Below are positions 8,861 through 15,944 of a DNA stretch of 64,000 nucleotides, one piece after another. The first letter of the stretch is position 1. Each line of letters starts with the position of its first letter. A model generated the notes under the pieces. It ran no database searches. It was not told the origin of the DNA and worked only from the letters and a program-made list of their open reading frames with translations. Position numbers and translations under genes: made by a program. Source of the DNA: Acinetobacter pollinis (lineage in GTDB: Bacteria; Pseudomonadota; Gammaproteobacteria; Pseudomonadales; Moraxellaceae); assembly GCF_015627175.1 (NCBI RefSeq), contig NZ_VTDQ01000009.1, forward strand, positions 1 through 64,000, read 5' to 3'.

Positions 8861-8894
8861 CTACCTAAAAATATACAAGTATCTTTTTAGGTAG
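8861..8894. promoter_or_regulatory. 34-bp inverted repeat upstream of the LOG gene
   Basis: CTACCTAAAAA (8861-8871) and TTTTTAGGTAG (8884-8894) are perfect 11-bp inverted arms with a 12-nt spacer, 28-61 nt before the LOG start codon. Neither strand shows a following T tract, so an operator for a dimeric regulator is more likely than a terminator. No regulator gene is adjacent. Confidence 0.4.
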
Positions 8895-9023
8895 TAGGAA
8901 AATAAAGTTTTTTATCCCTTTAGCCGTAAAACCTCGCCCTTCAGGGCGGGGATATAAGGCTGCAATCCGCTAGTCCCCCTTGTGGGGATTAGCTAGGATT
9001 GCTAATGCGGTGTTTTTTACGTG

Positions 9024-9431
9024 TCAGTAACACTCATGTTGAATATATTGTTTAATAATTCCAATAGGTGCACCACCACATGATGCAGCGAAATAGCTAG
9101 GCGACCATAGGGCATTTCCCCATAATTTATTTCTAATTTCAGGGTGTTTCTTTCGTAAAATACGGCTAGATGCTCCTTTTAGACTATTTACTAGGCTAGA
9201 GATAGCAACTTTAGGTGGATAATTTACAAGTAAATGAACATGGTCATGTTCACCGTCAAATTCAACCAACTCTGCTTCAAAGTCTATACAGACACGCTCA
9301 AAGACCTCTTGCATGGTTAAAAGCATTTTTTTTGAAAATACATCTCTACGATATTTAGCCACGAAGACTAAATGAACGTGCATGTTAAAAACACAGTGTC
9401 GACCTGTTCTAATCTCTTGACTATTACTCAT
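9024..9431 (-). CDS. tnpA: IS200/IS605 family Y1 transposase TnpA
   Basis: A 135-residue transposase if started at the ATG giving MSNSQEIRTGRHC; a longer version starting 30 nt upstream would overlap tnpB. HUH motif HDHVHLL and the catalytic tyrosine in IKQYIQH are present, with SPSYFAASCGGAP just before it. All residues needed for single-strand cleavage look intact, so this protein could still mobilise its own element even though the neighbouring tnpB is broken. It belongs to a different subgroup from the TnpA of element 1 (little identity beyond motifs). Confidence 0.92.
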   Translation of the reverse strand: MSNSQEIRTGRHCVFNMHVHLVFVAKYRRDVFSKKMLLTMQEVFERVCIDFEAELVEFDGEHDHVHLLVNYPPKVAISSLVNSLKGASSRILRKKHPEIRNKLWGNALWSPSYFAASCGGAPIGIIKQYIQHECY

Positions 9432-9451
9432 AGACCAAATATATTTAAACA

Positions 9452-10516
9452 ATGAAAACACTTAAATTACGCATAAAAGACAAACATTGCAAGGTACTAG
9501 ACCAATTGGCATCTGAGGTGAACTTTGTTTGGAATTATGTCAATGATTTGTGTTTTAAGCATCTCAAAAAAACAGGGCAATTCTTCTCAGCCTATGATGT
9601 TGCGAAATACACCAAAGGCACATCAAAAGAGTGTGGCTTGCATAGCCAAACTGTTCAAGCAGTGACAGAAGAACTCATCATAAGACGCAAACAGTTTAAG
9701 AAAGCCAAGCTGAATTGGCGTGTAAGTAATAAGAAATCTGCAAGACGTTCACTCGGTTGGATTCCATTCAAAAAAGTTGCTGTGAAGTACACTGATGGCT
9801 ATGTTCAATACGGTAAACATCAATTCAAACTATGGGATAGCTACGGACTTTCAAAATACAAAGTTAAGACAGGCTCATTCGTTGAAGATAGTCGTGGGTG
9901 TTGGTATGTGTGTTTGGTCGTAGATACACCAAAGATTGAGAAAACAGTATCAACCACAGCAATAGGCATTGATCTAGGGTTAAAAGACCTTGCTACATGC
10001 TCAGATGGTGTAAAACTCAAAGCCCCTAAAATATATCGTCAGTATGAATAAAAATTAGGTATTGCTCAAAGAGCTAAGAATAAAAAACGTGTTAAAGCGA
10101 TCCATGCCAAGATTAAGAATATTAGACAGAATATGTTGCATCAATTCACACATAAACTTGTGAATAGCCATGCAATGATCATTGTTGGCAATGTAAATGC
10201 CAAAGCATTGGCACAGACAAAATTAGCTAAGTCTGTACTTGATGCAAGTTGGACGACCTTTCGAGCCATGCTCAAGTACAAATGCGAGAACGCAGGCGTA
10301 TGGTTTGAGGAAGTCAATGAAATGTATACCACCCAAACGTGTTCGTGCTGTAGCTCACGGCTCAGTAGTCCGAAAGGTAGAATAGGTCTTGGAATAAGAG
10401 AATGGCAGTGCATGGAGTGCGGTACACTCCATGATCGAGATATAAACTCAGCACTGAATATTCTTGCGCTCGGACATGAGCGTCTCGCAGGAGGAATCCC
10501 CGTCTTGCGAAACTAA
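9452..10516 (+). pseudogene. tnpB: tnpB interrupted by one in-frame stop
   Basis: The two halves 9452-10051 and 10133-10516 are in the same frame, and translation between them continues without a shift: IYRQYE, stop (TAA at 10049-10051), then KLGIAQRAKNKKR. A GAA to TAA change would explain it. The first half ends shortly after the first RuvC motif (GIDLGLKDLATCSDG); the second half has the zinc ribbon CSCC / CMECG and DRDINSALN. At the position of the usual second catalytic Glu the protein reads VGNVNAKAL, as in a large subgroup of TnpB proteins. Read-through or a restart at 10133 could give partial products, but a working nuclease is unlikely. Confidence 0.88.
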
Positions 10517-10544
10517 TCGTTTCTCAGGTCGGGGAGGATGTCAA
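10440..10544 (+). ncRNA. Candidate omega RNA scaffold at the right end of element 2
   Basis: By analogy with other IS200/IS605 elements the tnpB 3' end and the right-end stem (10497-10535) would form the scaffold, and the guide would begin at 10545. Without an intact TnpB it would have no local partner, though it could serve TnpB made by related copies elsewhere. Confidence 0.25.
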
Positions 10545-10581
10545 TTGGTTTCTAATCAGAATTTATTTATGGTCAGAATTG

Positions 10582-11355
10582 CTATAGATACTTTTGTGCA
10601 TCAATCGTCGCTTTCATTTTTATGGTACCTTGTCCGCCAACGACCTCAAAACCTGCTTCGATAACATCAATATACATGGAATCATTAAAATGGTTATCTT
10701 TACCACGTGCCATATTTAACCATGATAAAAATGGCTTAGCATTTAAGTCTAAAGTCCCCTTTTTTGGAAGACTTAAATTTCTACCTACGGTATTTGAAGG
10801 GACAAAAGTATATACATAATATCCAGCAGCCGCGTTGTAGCCTTCCCACAGGTCAAAAGTGTATCCATTTTCTGTGAGTACATTGGATGCAGTTTTTTCC
10901 CCAAGTGGCCAAGAGTTATGATCACCCCAAATCATAATTTCGAGTTGAGGATGGCCACCATTTGCATCGTTGCGCAAGAAAATATCATATGCGAAATTTC
11001 CAGCCATATTGTTGCCACGTGTAGTGTAGTTAAACTTAAGCGGAATTTGTTTTAAAGAGGATACTTGTGTTGGAAACAATTTATCTCCTGTAGGATTCCA
11101 GCCATAGTGTGAACCACGTAAAATAGCGGGATAACCATAAAGACCTTTTTCAGAAATATTAAAATTTACTTCTAACTCAGGCGTTGCTTGTCTACCAAAT
11201 TTACCTCGAATTAAATGATTTGGGTCATTCCAATTATTGATCCATGCATAATGGACGTTAAAATTTTGATAAGAACCTGCATGTAATTGAGTTGTACCAA
11301 ATACTGAAATGATAAAAAAAAGAATAAAATGAAGAAATTTAGGGGAAGTAATCAT
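10582..11355 (-). CDS. Secreted glycoside hydrolase family 12-like protein
   Basis: A 257-residue exported protein: signal peptide with cleavage likely after LHA (residue 26), then a beta-sandwich pattern. GNFAYDIFLR and QLEIMIWGDHNSWPLG (about 119-152) match the GH12 core, where Glu139 in EIMIW would be the nucleophile; IEAGFEVVGG near the C-terminus offers the acid/base (Glu237 is my best guess). GH12 enzymes cut beta-1,4 or mixed-linkage glucans and xyloglucan outside the cell. Whether this one degrades plant or bacterial glucan is unknown. It stands alone next to element 2 with no sugar transporter beside it. Confidence 0.72.
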   Translation of the reverse strand: MITSPKFLHFILFFIISVFGTTQLHAGSYQNFNVHYAWINNWNDPNHLIRGKFGRQATPELEVNFNISEKGLYGYPAILRGSHYGWNPTGDKLFPTQVSSLKQIPLKFNYTTRGNNMAGNFAYDIFLRNDANGGHPQLEIMIWGDHNSWPLGEKTASNVLTENGYTFDLWEGYNAAAGYYVYTFVPSNTVGRNLSLPKKGTLDLNAKPFLSWLNMARGKDNHFNDSMYIDVIEAGFEVVGGQGTIKMKATIDAQKYL

Positions 11356-11682
11356 TCCGAAATCCCTGAAAAAGTCTCATCATACCATCACAAAGGGACA
11401 GTAAAAAAAATGTATGTTATTGATTGTAAAGTTATTGACTAGTTTTAATACTTAAAAAAATTATATTTTGTTCAATTTGTAAAAAGTAACAAAAATTAGT
11501 GAATTTAAATAAAATCTTTCCTATACTGATTGTTGGTTTAACAACATTTTTATGAATATGGGTTGTCGACGCTCGATAAAACTTTCGCCGCAATTAGAAG
11601 AAGCTTGCCAGTTTAAGGTAATGCCTTTCTCATTTTTTACATTTCAAGACAATAAAAGAAAATCAATGCAGGAGTATAGTCA
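11356..11682. other. Intergenic region between the GH12 gene and the TerC gene
   Basis: A 327-bp divergent spacer. It contains a TATACT hexamer (11522-11527) that could be a -10 element for the TerC gene, without a clear -35 box. It also has a small inverted repeat GTTG/CAAC right after it and a 44-codon leader ORF described separately. I compared the leader by eye with the yybP-ykoY manganese riboswitch often found before terC-type genes and saw no match. The GH12 side is AT-rich without a clear promoter. Confidence 0.5.
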
Positions 11683-11686
11683 ATGA
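11552..11686 (+). CDS. Possible 44-codon leader ORF overlapping the TerC start (ATGA)
   Basis: An open frame begins ATG at 11552, runs 44 codons ([14 protein letters not shown]...) and stops with TGA at 11684-11686, which overlaps the ATG of the next gene. That geometry is typical of translational coupling. Against it: no Shine-Dalgarno sequence precedes the ATG, and no homologue is known to me. It may be chance. Confidence 0.25.
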   Translation: MNMGCRRSIKLSPQLEEACQFKVMPFSFFTFQDNKRKSMQEYSQ

Positions 11687-13278
11687 TGTTTGAATGGATG
11701 TCAGATCCTTCGGCATGGGTTGGACTTGCGACACTTGTCATTCTTGAAATTGTACTTGGTATAGATAACCTTGTCTTTATTGCCATCTTGGCAGAAAAGC
11801 TACCGCCAGAGCAACGTAGTAAAGCACGCCTAATTGGTTTGTCGCTTGCTCTGTGTATGCGTATGGTACTCCTTGCATCTATTGCATGGGTTATTACGCT
11901 AACTAAACCACTATTTTATATTTTTGACCATCCATTTGCAGGTCGAGATCTAATTTTACTTTTTGGTGGTGTCTTTTTATTGTTTAAAGGAACAATGGAA
12001 TTGCACGAACGCCTTGAAGGAAAAATGCAAGTTAAGGAAGAAAATCCTGTACATGCTGCTTTTTGGATGGTGATTGCTCAAATTGTTGTATTAGACGCAG
12101 TTTTCTCTTTAGATAGTGTCATTACTGCTGTTGGTATGGTTAAACATTTATCTGTCATGATGATTGCCGTAGTGATTGCGGTGGGTATTATGATGTGGGC
12201 ATCTAAGCCACTGATGAATTTTATTAACCGCCATCCAACGGTAGTTATGCTCTGTCTTGGCTTCTTAATGATGATTGGTTTCTCATTGGTGGTCGAAGGC
12301 TTTGGTTTCCATATTCCAAAAGGCTACTTGTACGCTGCGATTGGCTTCTCAGTCATGATTGAGTTCCTGAATCAAACCACGCGCCGTAATCAAGAAAAGT
12401 TGGTGACAACAACAGATTTACGCTATAAAACGGCTTCTGCTGTCATGCGTATGCTTGGTGGTAAACCAAAAAATAATAGTTCTACAGAAACGATGGATCC
12501 AGAAAGTGATGTGCTAGCAACAAAAGCTTTGGCTGATGAAATTTTTGATGGCGAAAACAGTACTTACCATAGTGTAATGGTTCAAGGTGTTTTAGGCTTA
12601 TCTGAAAGACCTGTTAAGTCTGTCATGACACCACGTCCAGAGATTGATTGGATTGATTTAGACGATACACCTGAAGAGCTACAAGAGCGTTTAATGCAAA
12701 TGACGCATTCGCGTGTCATTTTTGCTCATGGCGAACTAGACAATTTAGCAGGTATTGCATCTACTCATAAGTTGTTAAATGAGTATGTAGATACGAAGCA
12801 ATTGCACGTAGAGAAAAGCTTACGTGAACCAATGATTGTGCATGAAAATGCACACGTACTCATGGTAATGGAACAGCTCCGTCAAGCACCTTTGCAAATG
12901 GCTGTTGTACTTAATGAGTATGGTTCAATCGAAGGTCTAGTGACACCGATTGATATTCTTGAAGCGATCGCAGGAGAGTTTCCAGATGAAGATGAAATGG
13001 AAGCTGTTGCAGAAAGCTTAGAAGATGGCTCTTTACTTCTTGAAGGCTCTACCGATATTCGTCATTTGTCTTTATTGCTAGGTAAAGATTTAGTCGATGA
13101 TAGTGAAGAATACTCAACACTTTCAGGCTATTTATTATTACATCTAGGGCGTTTACCTGAAAATGGTGATGTTGTCCAAGCCGATGGGTATCAATTTGAG
13201 ATTGTGACCATGGATGGTCATAAAATTGAAAAAGTACATATCGTTTCAACAGAAACACCTGACACGCAAGATGAATAG
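11683..13278 (+). CDS. TerC-family membrane protein with CBS pair and CorC/HlyC domain (YoaE/YegH type)
   Basis: A 531-residue inner-membrane protein. Residues about 1-245 form the TerC domain with some seven helices and the conserved acidic motif [12 protein letters not shown] and a second [13 protein letters not shown], typical of TerC/Alx metal exporters. Then come a CBS-domain pair ([14 protein letters not shown] ... [34 protein letters not shown]; about 305-430) and the CorC/HlyC C-terminal domain (about 445-525). Members are thought to move divalent metal ions such as Mn or Mg or to protect exported metalloproteins; the substrate is not established. A GGAG ribosome site precedes the start; a second ATG directly follows the first. 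Confidence 0.9.
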   Translation: MMFEWMSDPSAWVGLATLVILEIVLGIDNLVFIAILAEKLPPEQRSKARLIGLSLALCMRMVLLASIAWVITLTKPLFYIFDHPFAGRDLILLFGGVFLLFKGTMELHERLEGKMQVKEENPVHAAFWMVIAQIVVLDAVFSLDSVITAVGMVKHLSVMMIAVVIAVGIMMWASKPLMNFINRHPTVVMLCLGFLMMIGFSLVVEGFGFHIPKGYLYAAIGFSVMIEFLNQTTRRNQEKLVTTTDLRYKTASAVMRMLGGKPKNNSSTETMDPESDVLATKALADEIFDGENSTYHSVMVQGVLGLSERPVKSVMTPRPEIDWIDLDDTPEELQERLMQMTHSRVIFAHGELDNLAGIASTHKLLNEYVDTKQLHVEKSLREPMIVHENAHVLMVMEQLRQAPLQMAVVLNEYGSIEGLVTPIDILEAIAGEFPDEDEMEAVAESLEDGSLLLEGSTDIRHLSLLLGKDLVDDSEEYSTLSGYLLLHLGRLPENGDVVQADGYQFEIVTMDGHKIEKVHIVSTETPDTQDE

Positions 13279-13306
13279 TCATATTGCAAAATAAACCATG
13301 CCTTTT

Positions 13307-13335
13307 AAAATAGCCCTTTTATAAGGGCTATTTTT
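13307..13335 (+). terminator. Terminator of the TerC gene, ending at the next start codon
   Basis: A 12-bp stem (AAAATAGCCCTT 13307-13318 and AAGGGCTATTTT 13323-13334) is followed by T residues to 13335. The ATG of the following gene begins at 13336, so the hairpin and T tract fill its ribosome-binding region. Confidence 0.85.
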
Positions 13336-13806
13336 ATGGAAGATCAGCAACCTTGTCCATGTGGTGGACGTCTTTATACCGAATGTTGTTTGCCATTGCA
13401 TCTAGGACAACAGAAGGCAAAAGATGCAGAGCAACTGATGCGTTCGAGGTATAGTGCATTTGTAAAACAACAGATAAATTACATTATAGATACGACAGCG
13501 CTTGAACAACAAAAGTATCTGGTCTATGGCGATCTGCTCTCATGGAGTCAGGAAACAGATTGGAAATCCTTAGATGTGATTGCTTATGACTATCCTATTG
13601 ATAAAAATCATGCAAGTGTTGAGTTTAAAGCGTATTATTTGGTCGAAGGCCAAACCAAGGCACACCATGAAAAATCTTTTTTTGTGAGTCATCAGTCTAC
13701 ATGGTACTTTCTTGATCCTACGGTTGAGATTGCATATACCATGAAGCAAGCATGTATTTGTGGTTCACATAAAAAGTTTAAGCATTGTTGTGCGAAATAT
13801 CTTTAA
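13336..13806 (+). CDS. ychJ: YchJ-family SEC-C zinc motif protein
   Basis: A 156-residue protein of the YchJ/UPF0225 family. CPCGGRLYTECC at the N-terminus and CICGSHKKFKHCC at the C-terminus are SEC-C-type zinc motifs; between them lies the YchJ middle domain of the NTF2-like fold (DAEQLMRSRYSAFV). Function is not established; SEC-C motifs bind zinc and are found in SecA and other protein- or nucleic acid-handling proteins. The ATG at 13336 is required to include the first CPCG. It has no Shine-Dalgarno sequence, since the terminator of the previous gene abuts it. Confidence 0.9.
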   Translation: MEDQQPCPCGGRLYTECCLPLHLGQQKAKDAEQLMRSRYSAFVKQQINYIIDTTALEQQKYLVYGDLLSWSQETDWKSLDVIAYDYPIDKNHASVEFKAYYLVEGQTKAHHEKSFFVSHQSTWYFLDPTVEIAYTMKQACICGSHKKFKHCCAKYL

Positions 13807-13894
13807 TCGTCGAAAGGTGAAAGATTTTATGGAAAAAAACTTAAAATTCATTATCCTGTAAAAGAATAAAAAAGCTCCGTACAAGGAACTGAGT

Positions 13895-14536
13895 ATGCTA
13901 CTAACCATTATTTATATTATTGCGATTACTGCTGAGGCAATGACAGGTGCACTGTCTGCAGGAAGGCGGAGTATGGATTGGTTTGGCGTAATTCTAATTG
14001 CTTGTGTTACAGCACTCGGAGGTGGTTCGGTAAGAGATGTTTTGCTTGGTCACTATCCGCTAGGATGGGTAAAGCATCCTGAATATTTAGTACTCACATG
14101 TTGTGCTGCATTGTTTACAATTTTAATTGCAAATTGGATGAGGCATTTACGATCAATTTTTTTATTGTTAGATGCATTGGGACTTATTGGATTCACAATT
14201 ATAGGGTGTCAGATTGCCATTCAAATGGGGCATGGTTTTGTAGTGTCTGCTGTTGCAGGAATTATGACTGGTGTTTCAGGGGGAATCTTACGTGACATTT
14301 TATGTAACGATGTGCCTTTGGTGTTTCGTCGTGAGTTATATGCCAGTATTTCTTTTGTTTCAGTAATTTGTTATTGGTTATGTATTCATTTTGGTTTAAC
14401 GCTTGAATGGACTGTGGTCACTACGCTTGTTTTTGGTTTCAGTTTGCGCGTTATTGCAATTTATTTTGGCCTAGAAATGCCAAAATTTATTTATCAAGAT
14501 GATGATGAGCAGTCTGCATCTTCTAAAGATATTTAG
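13895..14536 (+). CDS. TRIC-type trimeric cation channel family protein (YadS/UPF0126)
   Basis: A 213-residue inner-membrane protein with about seven hydrophobic segments built as an inverted repeat of two three-helix units. Each unit carries the glycine-rich signature: GGGSVRDVLLGHYPL (about residues 46-60) and GVSGGILRDILCNDVPL (about 128-144). Prokaryotic TRIC homologues form trimers that conduct monovalent cations; older annotation also links the family to glycine uptake. The start ATG at 13895 follows an AAGGA-type site. No partner gene is evident; an exporter follows on the same strand. Confidence 0.85.
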   Translation: MLLTIIYIIAITAEAMTGALSAGRRSMDWFGVILIACVTALGGGSVRDVLLGHYPLGWVKHPEYLVLTCCAALFTILIANWMRHLRSIFLLLDALGLIGFTIIGCQIAIQMGHGFVVSAVAGIMTGVSGGILRDILCNDVPLVFRRELYASISFVSVICYWLCIHFGLTLEWTVVTTLVFGFSLRVIAIYFGLEMPKFIYQDDDEQSASSKDI

Positions 14537-14623
14537 GGAAACCCTTGTAGTTTTGTATCCAAAAGTAAAACTACTTCTATGATTGAATTATAATCGTTTC
14601 ATCATAGAGTGAAAAAGAACGGT

Positions 14624-15820
14624 ATGGATACTCAAATAGCATCAAATACGTCGAAATATGAATTAAATAAAAAAATTCTCTCTGTTGTTATATTTACTTT
14701 TTTTGCCTATTTGTCGGTTGGTTTACCATTGGCAATTTTACCCCAATTGGTGAGTCAACAATTGCAATATAGTTCATTTATTGCGGGCGGAATTATTAGC
14801 GTTCAGTATTTGGCAACGTTGTTAACTCGACCGAAAGCAGGCCAACTTGCAGATATGCTCGGTGCACGTAAGGTGGTACTGATTGGGTTAGGTTGTTGTG
14901 GAATGAGTGGGATTTTTTCTATCATTGCCGTATTTTGTATAGATAAACAACCTGCTTTAAGTTTAATTCTCTTTGCACTTGGGCGCTTATGTTTAGGGGC
15001 AGGAGAGAGTTTTGCAAGTACAGGCTCAACGTTGTGGGGAATGAACCTAGTTGATCGTACGGAAACATCGCGTGTCATTTCATGGAACGGTGTTGCGACT
15101 TATTCTGCAATGGCATTTGGAGCACCTTTAGGTGTGTATTTAAATGGTCACTTTTCAACATACGCTTTTGCTGTGACAACGCTTGTTCTTGCTGTAATTG
15201 GTTTTTTATTGGCATACCGTAAGCCTACCATTCGTGTCAAAGTCGATACGAAAATAGCCTTCTTAAAAGTTGCTTCTAAAGTTTGGGTCTTCGGTGCTGC
15301 ATTGGCTTTGGGAACAGTCGGTTTTGGTGTTATTTCGACATTTATAACATTGTACTTTAATGAAAGAGGCTGGCCAAATGCGGCTTATGCACTAAGTGTA
15401 TTTAGTATTGGCTTTGTATTTATTCGACTGATTTTAGGAAAAATGATTCCTAAATTTGGCGGAATTAAAGTGTCATTATTTTCTTTCGTGGTTGAGGCAA
15501 TCGGTTTGTTCTTTATCTGGGGAAGTACGCATATTAGCATGGCATATATTGGTGCTTTTTTGGTTGGTGCAGGTTTTTCTTTGGTCTTTCCTGCTTTGGG
15601 TGTAGAGGCTGTGAAACAAGTCGAAACAAAAAATCGTGGTTCGGCATTGGGTGTCTATAATGCATTTTTAGACATCGCCCTTATGTTTATTGGGCCGTTT
15701 GCAGGGTTGCTTATTCCACTCATTGGAATGCAAGATTTATATGGTGTTGCAGGTGTTATTACGGTACTTGCCGTCATTTTAATGTATTTTTTAAATAAGA
15801 ATGCGCAAAAGCCAATTTGA
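14624..15820 (+). CDS. MFS exporter, YhhS/YfcJ type
   Basis: A 398-residue major facilitator protein with twelve predicted helices. The sequence follows the E. coli YhhS/YfcJ (UPF0226) pattern almost motif by motif: YLSVGLPLAILPQLV, QYLATLLTRPKAGQLAD (the loop 2-3 signature, about 70-86), RLCLGAGESFASTGSTLWG, RVISWNGVATY and GAGFSLVFPALGVEAVK. Members have been linked to efflux of small organic acids and arabinose-like sugars; the natural substrate here is unknown. I start it at ATG 14624 (MDTQIAS); a GTG 15 nt earlier is also in frame. Confidence 0.88.
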   Translation: MDTQIASNTSKYELNKKILSVVIFTFFAYLSVGLPLAILPQLVSQQLQYSSFIAGGIISVQYLATLLTRPKAGQLADMLGARKVVLIGLGCCGMSGIFSIIAVFCIDKQPALSLILFALGRLCLGAGESFASTGSTLWGMNLVDRTETSRVISWNGVATYSAMAFGAPLGVYLNGHFSTYAFAVTTLVLAVIGFLLAYRKPTIRVKVDTKIAFLKVASKVWVFGAALALGTVGFGVISTFITLYFNERGWPNAAYALSVFSIGFVFIRLILGKMIPKFGGIKVSLFSFVVEAIGLFFIWGSTHISMAYIGAFLVGAGFSLVFPALGVEAVKQVETKNRGSALGVYNAFLDIALMFIGPFAGLLIPLIGMQDLYGVAGVITVLAVILMYFLNKNAQKPI

Positions 15821-15944
15821 GCATTTTATATTGCTATGAGAATTATCAATAAATCAGCGAAAAGTGCGCAAACACTTGTTCTTAGGTGGCACACAGACTA
15901 GCATAGGCAACAGATAACAAATCACGAATTGGCCATTTATAGTT

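Larger units (their letters stand above)
8925..10544 (+). mobile_element. IS200/IS605-type element 2 (tnpA intact, tnpB with internal stop)
   Basis: Same design as element 1 but a different subgroup and the opposite orientation. The left end has a GC-rich hairpin (CCTCGCCC 8932-8939 with GGGCGGGG 8944-8951) and a second one (8969-8993). The right end has TCCCCG (10497-10502) pairing with CGGGGA (10530-10535), and terminates in GGATGTCAA, nearly the same as GTATGTCAA of element 1; TCAA ends at 10544. The exact left edge is uncertain by several bases because no target duplication exists in this family. It sits between the LOG gene and the GH12 gene. Confidence 0.7.

Noticed and set aside
11522-11682. 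yybP-ykoY manganese riboswitch before the TerC gene
   Set aside because: The conserved loop sequences of that riboswitch are not present by eye; only a long leader with an ORF is seen.
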